Of a stretch of 15,417 nucleotides of DNA, positions 1-6,547 are shown one piece after another. The position numbers and the translations under genes are program-made. How positions within the stretch are numbered: the first letter of the stretch is position 1; every line of letters starts with the position of its first letter. The DNA is from Lentisphaeraceae bacterium (GTDB lineage: Bacteria > Verrucomicrobiota > Kiritimatiellia > RFP12 > UBA1067): assembly GCA_004551905.1 (NCBI GenBank), contig SFPL01000104.1:1-15417 (forward strand), read 5' to 3'. Below the pieces are notes generated by a model. The model was not told where the DNA came from. It saw only the letters and a program-made list of their open reading frames with translations, and searched no databases.

Positions 1-45
1 CAAAAGTCAAGGGGGAATCTGCAAAAAAGTCAAAATATGCAGGAC

Positions 46-76
46 GGGCCGGGATGGCGCGACGCCATCCCGGCCC
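46..76 (-). terminator. Perfect GC-rich hairpin downstream of the metalloenzyme gene
   Basis: Bases 46-59 (GGGCCGGGATGGCG) pair perfectly with 63-76 around a three-base loop, giving a 14-bp stem. It begins 19 bases beyond the stop codon of the minus-strand gene that ends at 96, so it is well placed to end that operon. There is no U-tract directly after the stem on the minus strand. A T-rich stretch with runs of four and six T follows about 10-20 bases later. It could therefore be an imperfect intrinsic terminator, a 3'-end stabilising stem, or the stem of a REP-like element. Confidence 0.5.
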
Positions 77-95
77 TGTGGACAAAGGTCGCCTC

Positions 96-1022
96 CTACG
101 GCCTACCTGTGCGAAGAATTAGGGATTTGTAATCCGTGAGCAACTTTGTCACCCGATTGGATGACAGCGGTTCGTCGTAGGCGGCGAGGATCGCCGGCGT
201 GACGTCGGCGAGCGAGGTGACGCGCTCGCGCAGAAACTCCTCCCTGGGGCCGTAGGCGACGAATGGCACCGGGTTGCGGGTGTGGCCGTGGTCGCCGACC
301 GACTCGATGTTGCCGTGGTCGGAGGTGATGACGAGCGTGAGCCCTGCGGCCTCGACGTAGCGCACCAGCGCGGCGAGGAAGCGGTCGTAAACTCGCAGCA
401 CCGCGCAGGCGCGGCGGTAGTCCATCGAATGGCCGGAGACGTCGGTCTGGAAGAACTCGAAGAGCGTGAAGTCGTGCTCGCGCGCGATGCGGAAGAGGTG
501 CTCGGCGGCGCGCTGCGGCGGGATGACCGGGATGTCGGGGTACCGGTCCTGGATCGTCTCGCGGGTGATGTCCTGCATCAGCGCCTCGTCGCGCACCAGG
601 TCGTCGACGGTAGACACCGTCTCCGGCACGGTGAGCGCCATCACGGTGGTGACGGACTTGAACCGCCGCAGCGCGAGCTCGTCCGCTCCGTCCACCAGGT
701 ACGCGTCGGCGAAGCGCACCGAAAGCCCGCGGCGCTTGAGCTCGAGGAAGAGGTTGCCGTCCTCGATGATCTTGCGGAGGGCAGGGCCGGGGAAGCCCTC
801 GCAGTGCTTGCCCATCGCCTCAGCGCAGTTGCGGCCGGTGAACATCGTCGCCTGGCCGGTGGCGGACTGCGGCAGCCCCTCCACGCCGAGGCAGGCGTCG
901 ATGGGCCGCGAGTGGCGGTCGATGAGCCGCCACAGCGCGGGGCAGACCTCGGGGTTGACCGGGTTGTCCGCCGCCGGCTCGCGGATGCCGAGCCCGTCGA
1001 TGAATAGGAAGACCGCCTTCAA
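96..1022 (-). CDS. Metalloenzyme of the phosphoglycerate mutase/alkaline phosphatase superfamily
   Basis: A 308-residue protein if started at the TTG at 1022. The superfamily's metal-site motifs are all visible: FIDGLG near the N-terminus (D9), the nucleophile segment LPQSATGQATMFTGRN around residues 51-66, DVSGH around 194-198, SDHGN at 234-238 and HGHTRNP at 245-251. Together they are expected to hold two metal ions for phosphate or sulfate ester transfer. The LPQSATGQ version is typical of proteins annotated only as 'metalloenzyme', not of true iPGM or phosphopentomutase, so the substrate is unknown. The stop of the upstream UPF0210 gene overlaps the TTG start (TTGA), which argues for translational coupling. 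An ATG at 1082 would add 20 residues inside the upstream gene and looks less likely. The last dozen residues (TDYKSLILRTGRP) coincide with a repeat-like sequence and may not be native. Confidence 0.85.
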   Translation of the reverse strand: MKAVFLFIDGLGIREPAADNPVNPEVCPALWRLIDRHSRPIDACLGVEGLPQSATGQATMFTGRNCAEAMGKHCEGFPGPALRKIIEDGNLFLELKRRGLSVRFADAYLVDGADELALRRFKSVTTVMALTVPETVSTVDDLVRDEALMQDITRETIQDRYPDIPVIPPQRAAEHLFRIAREHDFTLFEFFQTDVSGHSMDYRRACAVLRVYDRFLAALVRYVEAAGLTLVITSDHGNIESVGDHGHTRNPVPFVAYGPREEFLRERVTSLADVTPAILAAYDEPLSSNRVTKLLTDYKSLILRTGRP

Positions 1023-2386
1023 TTCCTGAACGAGTGTATGGGCGCTGGGATGCGGCCGCGCCGCGCGACGAACCGTTCGCAAGAGAACGGCGACACCTTC
1101 ATCACCGGCGCGCCGCCGAGGAGCCCGCCGAACTCCACGAAGTCGCCCACCTTCCTGCCGGCCACGGGGATGATGCGCACCGCCGTCGTCTTCTGGTTGA
1201 CCATGCCGATCGCCGCCTCGTCGGCGATGACGCCGGCGATTGTGCTCGCGGAGGTCGAGCCGGGGACGGCGATCATGTCGAGCCCCACCGAGCAGACGCA
1301 GGTCATCGCCTCGAGCTTCTCAATCGAAAGCGCGCCGGCGCGCACCGCGTCGATCATGCCCTGGTCCTCGGAGACGGGGATGAACGCGCCGGAGAGACCG
1401 CCGACGTAGCTCGACGCCATCACGCCGCCCTTCTTAACCTGGTCGTTGAGGAGAGCAAGCGCGGCGGTGGTGCCCGGCGCGCCGGGGTGCTCGACGCCGA
1501 TCTCCTTCAGGATGTCGGCGACGGAGTCGCCCACCGCCGGCGTCGGCGCGAGCGAGAGGTCGACGATGCCGAACGGCACGCCCAGGCGCTTCGCCGCCTC
1601 CTGCGCGACGATCTGGCCGACGCGGGTGATCTTGAAGGCGGTGCGCTTGACGGTCTCGCAGAGGGTCTCGAAGTCCACGCCTCGGCAGGAGCCGGCGAGG
1701 ACGCGGTGCACCACGCCGGGGCCGGAGACGCCGACATGCAGCACGGCGTCGCCCTCGGTGACGCCGTGGAAGGCGCCGGCCATGAACGGGTTGTCGTCCG
1801 GCGCGTTGCAGAGGACGACCAGCTTGGCGCAGCCGATCGAGCCGCGCTTGCGCGTGCGCTCCGCCGTCGCCTTGACGATCTCGCCCATCAGCCGCACCGC
1901 GTCCATGTCGAGCCCGGTCTTGGTGGAGCCGACGTTCACCGAGGAGCAGACGCGCTCGGTGGAGGCGAGCGCCTCGGGGATGGAGCGGATGAGCATCTCG
2001 TCCGCCTGCGTCATCCCCTTCGAGACGATCGCCGAGAAACCGCCGACGAAGTTCACCCCGAGCCGCCGCGCGGCGCGGTCGAGCGTCTTCGCGATCTTCA
2101 CGAAGTCGGCCGGCCTGCGGCAGCACGCCGAGCCGACGATCGCCGCCGGCGTAACCGAGATGCGCTTGTTGACGACGGGGACGCCGAACTCGCGGCCGAT
2201 GTCGTCGCCGATGCGCACCAGCCTGCCCGCCAGGCGCATGAGCTTCGCCTCGATCGCCGCGCACGTCTTCGCGAGCGAGGCGCCGGCGCAGTCGAGGAGC
2301 GAGATCCCCATCGTGATGGTCCTCACGTCGAGGTTCTCCTCGAGGATCATCCGGTTGGTCTCGATGACTTCGCTAAGGTTGATCAT
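1019..2386 (-). CDS. UPF0210/DUF711 family protein
   Basis: A 455-residue protein recognised by its N-terminal block (MINLSEVIETNRMILEENLD, residues 1-20) and by the conserved stretches GFSAIVSKGMT (116-126), VNVGSTKTGLDMD (150-162), NAPDDNPFMAGAFHG (194-208) and VGVSGPG (218-224). The length is normal for the family. From established knowledge, UPF0210 proteins have a pyruvate-formate-lyase-like barrel fold but no agreed reaction, and they are nearly always encoded beside a UPF0237 ACT protein, as here. The start at 2386 lies 10 bases after the ACT gene's stop, with GAGGG as a Shine-Dalgarno site about 8 bases before the ATG. Its stop overlaps the start of the downstream metalloenzyme. I saw no frameshift or missing block. 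Confidence 0.93.
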   Translation of the reverse strand: MINLSEVIETNRMILEENLDVRTITMGISLLDCAGASLAKTCAAIEAKLMRLAGRLVRIGDDIGREFGVPVVNKRISVTPAAIVGSACCRRPADFVKIAKTLDRAARRLGVNFVGGFSAIVSKGMTQADEMLIRSIPEALASTERVCSSVNVGSTKTGLDMDAVRLMGEIVKATAERTRKRGSIGCAKLVVLCNAPDDNPFMAGAFHGVTEGDAVLHVGVSGPGVVHRVLAGSCRGVDFETLCETVKRTAFKITRVGQIVAQEAAKRLGVPFGIVDLSLAPTPAVGDSVADILKEIGVEHPGAPGTTAALALLNDQVKKGGVMASSYVGGLSGAFIPVSEDQGMIDAVRAGALSIEKLEAMTCVCSVGLDMIAVPGSTSASTIAGVIADEAAIGMVNQKTTAVRIIPVAGRKVGDFVEFGGLLGGAPVMKVSPFSCERFVARRGRIPAPIHSFRN

Positions 2387-2396
2387 CGCCCTACCC

Positions 2397-2669
2397 TCAC
2401 ACGCGGTGCATCTTCTCGAAGATCTCGGACTTCTGGCAGCGGATCTTGAGGCCCATCTCCGCGCCGATCCGGTCGAGGGCGGCGCCGAGGCGCTCGAACG
2501 GCTTCGCGTACTTCGAAGCGTCCACCACCATCATCATGTTGAAGTAGCCGCCGACCACGGTCTGGGCGATGTCGAGGATGTTCACCCCGTTCTTCGCGAG
2601 GTAGGCGCTGACGCGGGCGATGATGCCGACGGTGTCCTTGCCAACTACGGTTATGATTGCTTTTTCCAT
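2397..2669 (-). CDS. UPF0237 ACT-domain protein
   Basis: A 90-residue single ACT domain that opens with the usual MEKAIITVVGKDTVGIIARV, followed by the helix and NILDIAQTVVGGYFNMMMVV strand typical of the UPF0237/GcvR-like group. ACT domains bind small ligands, often amino acids, so it is plausibly a ligand-sensing partner of the adjacent UPF0210 protein; that role is inferred from conserved pairing, not shown here. It is the first gene of a three-gene minus-strand operon. The ATG lies only 10 bases past the TATAAT of an extended -10 promoter and no Shine-Dalgarno sequence can fit, so translation probably begins on an almost leaderless mRNA. Confidence 0.93.
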   Translation of the reverse strand: MEKAIITVVGKDTVGIIARVSAYLAKNGVNILDIAQTVVGGYFNMMMVVDASKYAKPFERLGAALDRIGAEMGLKIRCQKSEIFEKMHRV

Positions 2670-2679
2670 ATTATGTTGA

Positions 2680-2688
2680 ATTATACCA
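2680..2688 (-). promoter_or_regulatory. Extended -10 promoter of the ACT/UPF0210 operon
   Basis: On the minus strand the sequence reads ATTTTTGGTATAATTC: a perfect TATAAT at 2685-2680 preceded by TGG, which makes a TGn extended -10. There is no recognisable TTGACA at the usual spacing. The ATG at 2669 begins 10 bases after the hexamer, which predicts a leader of about four bases. Confidence 0.8.
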
Positions 2689-2689
2689 A

Positions 2690-2831
2690 AAATCCGTGCC
2701 GCATGGGGCGACGATTTGGTGCTTGGACGATTTCGACGGTGCCTTGCCAGAGTGAACGCAATTTTAGATTTTGCTTAGTTGATCAATGGAGGAGGCAGAG
2801 GGGTTGATCGAAGGAGATAAAGGAGGACGTC
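2690..2831. other. Gap upstream of the transposase remnant
   Basis: No credible gene on either strand. The plus strand contains GTTGATC twice (2778-2784 and 2803-2809) and a strong Shine-Dalgarno site (AAGGAGG, about 2819-2825) serving the transposase remnant at 2832. It is probably the left part of the same decayed insertion sequence, but I could not find its terminal inverted repeat. Confidence 0.4.
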
Positions 2832-2965
2832 ATGGCAAAGCACATTACCCTAGACACGAGGAAAGGCATAGCCCACGGGCTCGAATGCGACTGCCCTTCG
2901 CCCAGATGGCGACGAGGTTCGGCCGCGCAGTCTCAACGATCGACAACAAGGTGAAGAACCGAATG
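2832..2965 (+). pseudogene. N-terminal remnant of an IS30-family transposase, frameshifted
   Basis: From the ATG at 2832, preceded by AAGGAGGACGTC, the first frame reads MAKHITLDTRKGIAHGLECD. This matches the opening helix of IS30-type transposases (K-H-I/L-T-L-x-x-R ... GL). From 2891 the match continues in another frame as LPFAQMATRFGRAVSTIDNK followed by VKNRM, the helix-turn-helix part (F-x-x-I/M-A-x-x-G-R-x-x-S-T-I). A single lost base near 2891 explains the switch. Nothing resembling the DDE catalytic domain follows, because the sequence runs straight into the 3' end of the DedA gene. It is a dead insertion-sequence scar and unlikely to make a functional product. Family assignment rests on about 45 residues read by eye. 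Confidence 0.65.
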
Positions 2966-2966
2966 C

Positions 2967-3641
2967 TTACGACTTGGCGGAACGGCACATAACCAGCCTG
3001 GAGACAACGAGGTAGGCGAGCGCAAGCACCACCGCCGCGGCGACGACGAGCGGCAGGTTGGCGGTCGCCATCTCCTTGCCGCAGGTGCAGAGCTCGAGGT
3101 AGCCGATGTCGGCGGTGGAGCGGCCAATCGCGTAGCCGACCGCCGCGAGGATGGCGGTCCATACCCCAGCGCCAAGCGCGGTGAAGAGCGTAAACTCGCC
3201 AAGCGGCATCCGGGCGATGCCGGCGGGAAGGGATATGAGCTGGCGGATCGCCGGCAGCATGCGGCAGACGAAGGTCGTCGCCGCGCCGTAGCGGTTGAAG
3301 ACCTCGCAGGCGCGATCAAGCGCGGCAGGCTTGAGGAAGAACCACCGCCCGTAGCGCTCGAGGAACGGCTTGCCGACCTTGAGCGCCAGGAAGTAGTTGA
3401 CGTACGCGCCGGCGAGCGAACCGGCGACGCCGACCGCCACGGCAATTGCCGCCGCCAGCATCGGCGAGGAAAGCCCCAGCTCGCCGCGCGCGGCGAGAAA
3501 CCCGGCCGGAATCATCACCACCTCGCTCGGGAACGGCACGAAGCTCGACTCGATGGCCATGAAGACGAACACGAACACGAGCCCCCACGTCGGCGCCAGC
3601 GCGGCGATGGTGTCGAGATGCGAGGCGATGGTCTCAAGCAT
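2967..3641 (-). CDS. DedA-family inner membrane protein (VTT domain)
   Basis: A 224-residue membrane protein of usual DedA length. It has the family hallmarks: a re-entrant acidic motif ESSFVPFPSE (E31 and E40), a Gly/Ala-rich membrane stretch at 61-88, the FVCRMLPAIRQLISLPAG block with R127, P130 and R133, and a C-terminal membrane helix at about 194-215. DedA proteins are polytopic lipid transporters or scramblases; several recycle undecaprenyl phosphate or move phosphatidylethanolamine. The exact substrate cannot be read from sequence. The ATG at 3641 is 12 bases after the stop of the beta-helix gene, with GAGGA about 9 bases upstream, so the two are co-transcribed. The link between an exported beta-helix protein and a DedA protein may be no more than shared envelope expression. 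Confidence 0.92.
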   Translation of the reverse strand: MLETIASHLDTIAALAPTWGLVFVFVFMAIESSFVPFPSEVVMIPAGFLAARGELGLSSPMLAAAIAVAVGVAGSLAGAYVNYFLALKVGKPFLERYGRWFFLKPAALDRACEVFNRYGAATTFVCRMLPAIRQLISLPAGIARMPLGEFTLFTALGAGVWTAILAAVGYAIGRSTADIGYLELCTCGKEMATANLPLVVAAAVVLALAYLVVSRLVMCRSAKS

Positions 3642-3653
3642 GACGGCCAGTCC

Positions 3654-5891
3654 TCACTTCAGCAGCAGTTCGCACGGCTCCGCGTCCGAGTCGTAGGTCT
3701 TCATCTGGTCGAACTCGCTCTGGTAGGCGCGCACGGCGAACGGCACCTTCATTCCCGCCTGCGGCGATACGCCGAGCGCTTTCCAGGGAACGGACAGCTC
3801 CACCCGCACCAGGTTGGGGTTGTGGTGTCCGCTCTTGCCCTTGCCGAGCGCGACGACCTTGACGGCGCCAGCGAACGATTCCGGCAGCACTTCGGTCGAG
3901 CCGTCGTGGAACGCACGGACCTTCCGACCCCCGCCCAGGTCGAGCTCAATGCCGTCGTCCTTGCCCCAGCTGGAGCCGAAGGACATCTTGCCGTTCGCGA
4001 AGTTGGCCGCGAGGAAGGAGGCGTAGAGGCTGTCGCCATCCCAGGCGAAGCGCGCGAGCGCGGACGAGAACCCGGTCTGGTGTCCGTCGCCGCGGCGGTC
4101 GATGTGGAAGAAGTCCCCTTCCCACTCTCCGTCCTCGAACTTGCCGTCCACCGCCGGCGCCTTCGGCGCGCGGGCAACCTCCACCGGACCGCGCCGCGGC
4201 TGCGGCTCGCGCGGCGGATTCCACTCGAAAGGCGCGTCGCGTCCGTTCGAGACCACGTTGCCGCGCCAGTCGGCGATGCCGTCGAGCCAGACGGTGTCGA
4301 GCTTGCCGCCGCAGAAGATGCGGTTGCCAGAGAACGTACAGCCGACGCTGCGCTCGAACGAGACCACCATGTCGCCGCCTTCGTTGACGAGGGTGTTGTT
4401 CCTCACCGCGATTCCAGCCGACATGTGGTTGTGGATCGGCACCGGCATCCCCTCGGCGTAGTTGCCCTCCACCACCGTGTCGCGCGAGTTCTCGTCGGCG
4501 TAGTAGGCGTGGACTCCGAAGCCGGTGCCGCAGGCGACGACGTCCTTGACCACGTTGCCGCGCATCGCGCCGTCCACGAACAGCCCGTAGACCGCCGCGC
4601 CGTCGTGCAGCACCTGCATCACGTGGTGGATGAAGTTATCCTCGACGCGGTTGCGGTCGCCGAAGACGATGAGTCCGCTGTAGGGGACGTTCTTGACCTC
4701 GTTCCCGGCGAGGACGATGTCCGACCCGCTCGCGAACACTCCGCACGAGGCGCGGTAGACGAGCCCGGCGTCGCTCACGAGCGTCCGTCTGACGACGACT
4801 CTCTCGCCGGAGATGAACGCCGCGCACGCGCCGCAGGAGCCGATCGAGCAGCCGTCGACCAGGACGTCTCGACTACCACCGATGTTGAGCCCCACGCCGG
4901 CGGTGTTCCTTATCCCCACGCCGCGGAGCTCGAGGCGGTCCACCTTGCGGACGACCAACGCCGCCGGCGCGGAGAGGCCGCCGAAACCGGCGCCGGCGCC
5001 ATACGGCGGCGTCGCGCCGGAAAACACGATTCCATCGATCCTAACGTCGCATCCGCCGTTCACCACCATGACATGGCGCAGCACCGGACGAATGAAGTCG
5101 AGCTTCTCCACCTCCTCTCCGGGCAGCGGCTGATAGTAGACACGCCCCACGCGGCGGTCGAGGAACCAGCGGCCAGGCGCCATGCCCTCGCGGACGTTGA
5201 AGATCTCGTACTCGAACTTGCCCTGCGCACCCATCGGCCAGTCGGGCTTCTCCTTCACCTTGACCACCTTCGCCGCGCGGTCGATACTCTCGACGGTGCA
5301 AAGCGAATCGGACCACATGTGCAGGAGGTGGATGTCGGCGCTCGCAAGATCCATCGAGTCGGGGATGTCCTTCGCGTCGTAGGGCATAACGCGGTTTTCA
5401 TCGTCGGTCGGCGGTCGCGACCAGTGGCCAGCCAGGTTGGGGAGGAGGAACGCGCCGAAGCGCGCGGAATGCTCGAAGCGGTTGGTGCCGCCGGGCAATA
5501 CCGCGGTCTCCACCCACTCGCCGTTCTTCGCGAGCGCGCGAAAGAAAGCCGGCTTGCAGTCCGCATCCTTCACGTCGGCCGCCCAGAACGGCGTTCCCTC
5601 GACCCTGCTCCAGCCGGTCACCTTCGCGCCGCCGCAGAGCTCGACCGCGCCGGGACGCTCGGCGCGGAGGACAAGCCCCGTCACCGCGGCGACCTCGAGC
5701 GGACGCTCCAGAAGATAGCGTCCCGCCTTGACCACGATCTCGCGCGGCGCCGCCGGATCCTTCGCGGCGGCCGCGAGCGCCCGCTCAAGCTTGTCCGCCG
5801 TGTCTACGGCCACCGACCCGGCCGAGGCCGCAGCCGCCGCCGCCAGCACAACGCCGGCAAGCACCGATTTCATACTTATGTCATTTTTCAT
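3654..5891 (-). CDS. Secreted right-handed beta-helix protein with C-terminal CBM9-like domain
   Basis: A 745-residue exported protein. Residues 7-26 (MKSVLAGVVLAAAAAASAGS) are a signal peptide with a likely cut after an A-x-A/S site. Residues 30-130 resemble the lead-in of pectate-lyase-3-type beta-helix proteins (GRYLLERPLEV, LCGGAKVTGW). Residues about 280-545 are a parallel beta-helix with recurrent I/V-x-x-N rungs such as RVEDNFIHHV, VRNNTLV and FSGNRIF. Residues about 575-745 look like a CBM9/DOMON-type beta-sandwich (DGKFEDGEWEGDF ... DDGIELDLG ... VPWKAL). It probably binds or cleaves a polysaccharide in the periplasm or outside the cell; no catalytic triad can be assigned. The start is ambiguous: ATG 5891 is 8 bases past the TATAAT (near-leaderless), while ATG 5873 gives a tidier signal peptide but has no Shine-Dalgarno site. 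Confidence 0.88.
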   Translation of the reverse strand: MKNDISMKSVLAGVVLAAAAAASAGSVAVDTADKLERALAAAAKDPAAPREIVVKAGRYLLERPLEVAAVTGLVLRAERPGAVELCGGAKVTGWSRVEGTPFWAADVKDADCKPAFFRALAKNGEWVETAVLPGGTNRFEHSARFGAFLLPNLAGHWSRPPTDDENRVMPYDAKDIPDSMDLASADIHLLHMWSDSLCTVESIDRAAKVVKVKEKPDWPMGAQGKFEYEIFNVREGMAPGRWFLDRRVGRVYYQPLPGEEVEKLDFIRPVLRHVMVVNGGCDVRIDGIVFSGATPPYGAGAGFGGLSAPAALVVRKVDRLELRGVGIRNTAGVGLNIGGSRDVLVDGCSIGSCGACAAFISGERVVVRRTLVSDAGLVYRASCGVFASGSDIVLAGNEVKNVPYSGLIVFGDRNRVEDNFIHHVMQVLHDGAAVYGLFVDGAMRGNVVKDVVACGTGFGVHAYYADENSRDTVVEGNYAEGMPVPIHNHMSAGIAVRNNTLVNEGGDMVVSFERSVGCTFSGNRIFCGGKLDTVWLDGIADWRGNVVSNGRDAPFEWNPPREPQPRRGPVEVARAPKAPAVDGKFEDGEWEGDFFHIDRRGDGHQTGFSSALARFAWDGDSLYASFLAANFANGKMSFGSSWGKDDGIELDLGGGRKVRAFHDGSTEVLPESFAGAVKVVALGKGKSGHHNPNLVRVELSVPWKALGVSPQAGMKVPFAVRAYQSEFDQMKTYDSDAEPCELLLK

Positions 5892-5899
5892 TGGTGCGA

Positions 5900-5908
5900 A
5901 TTATACCA
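5900..5908 (-). promoter_or_regulatory. Extended -10 promoter of the beta-helix/DedA operon
   Basis: The minus strand reads CGAATATGGTATAATTCG, a TGG-TATAAT extended -10 with the hexamer at 5905-5900. There is no clear -35. The first ATG (5891) lies 8 bases further on; the second (5873) lies 26 bases on. It is back to back with the plus-strand promoter at 5966-5974. Confidence 0.78.
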
Positions 5909-5965
5909 TATTCGGCCATCGGCGTGCGACGGCCGCCCAACGAGCCGACACGCGCGAACAGATTT

Positions 5966-5974
5966 TGATATAAT
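5966..5974 (+). promoter_or_regulatory. Extended -10 promoter of the protease/mtaB-like operon
   Basis: The sequence GATTTTGATATAATACCC contains TGA-TATAAT, an extended -10 with the hexamer at 5969-5974. A weak -35-like CCGACA lies about 18 bases upstream. The ATG at 5984 follows after 9 bases, predicting a leader of about three bases. Confidence 0.78.
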
Positions 5975-5983
5975 ACCCGCCAC

Positions 5984-6544
5984 ATGAACGGAAAACTCAG
6001 AAAGACACTGAAGGCGTGGCCGGCGATCGCGGCGGCGACGATTGGACTCTGCTTTCTCACCCGGCTCGCGGCGGACGCGCTCGGGCATCCGCTTCCTGAC
6101 CAAGACCAGGTCAGGCAGGTGGTAGCCCTGCTACGGCACGCCTTCGACAGCTGGAGGCTCTTGGCGGCGTCCGCGATTGTCGTCGCCCAAGTCCTGCTGA
6201 TGGCGCCGCTGCTCGAGGAGCCGGTCTTCCGCGGTCTCGCCTGGGGTCTTCCGACGAAGCGCGGCCGACGCGGCGGATATGCCGTCGTCATCGCGGCCGC
6301 CATCGTCTCCTCCGCCGCGTTCTCTGCCGTGCACTACATCGATTTCCAGGCCCTGTTTAACGGACGTGGCTTCGGCTTCCTGCCGCTCTCAGACGCGTTT
6401 CTCGCGTTGTTCTTCTTCGGCCTCGCGCAGTGCTGGCTGTACGCGCGCACCGAGCGCATCTGGTGCCCGATGCTGAACCACTTTCTCTTCAACCTGACAA
6501 ATCTTGTGCTCGTCCTCGTCATCCCCGAAAGCTGGTTCCAATAG
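5984..6544 (+). CDS. CPBP/CAAX-type intramembrane glutamic endopeptidase
   Basis: A 186-residue polytopic membrane protein with all three metal-independent protease motifs of the CPBP (Abi/CAAX) family: EEPVFRG (E78, E79, R83), FSAVH (F113 and H117) and HFLFN (H166 and N170). Hydrophobic helices are at about 11-30, 59-77, 99-118, 136-155 and 165-182. The family includes CAAX prenyl proteases and many bacterial proteins linked to bacteriocin immunity or membrane signalling; the substrate here is unknown. The length is at the short end of the family. It is the first gene of a plus-strand operon, starts within 9 bases of its promoter's TATAAT without a Shine-Dalgarno site, and ends 3 bases before the mtaB-like gene. 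Confidence 0.92.
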   Translation: MNGKLRKTLKAWPAIAAATIGLCFLTRLAADALGHPLPDQDQVRQVVALLRHAFDSWRLLAASAIVVAQVLLMAPLLEEPVFRGLAWGLPTKRGRRGGYAVVIAAAIVSSAAFSAVHYIDFQALFNGRGFGFLPLSDAFLALFFFGLAQCWLYARTERIWCPMLNHFLFNLTNLVLVLVIPESWFQ

Positions 6545-6547
6545 GCA

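Noticed and set aside
1..33. Direct repeat AAAAGTCAA at 2-10 and 25-33, considered as a CRISPR or iteron
   Set aside because: Only two short copies are visible and they sit at the window edge; too little to call an array or an origin.
1034..2807. Long plus-strand open frames (to 2449 and 2807) opposite UPF0210
   Set aside because: They have low-complexity, charge-skewed composition, no ribosome site and no family similarity; the minus strand carries well-recognised UPF0210 and ACT proteins.
5867..5905. A small leader peptide or riboswitch upstream of the beta-helix gene
   Set aside because: Only 8-26 bases separate the promoter hexamer from either start codon, too short for a structured leader.
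3618..5987. A 789-residue open frame on the plus strand opposite the beta-helix gene
   Set aside because: The product is Arg/His/Ala/Val-rich with no signal, domain or family motif, and the opposite strand encodes a clear secreted protein. It is the usual GC-rich antisense shadow.
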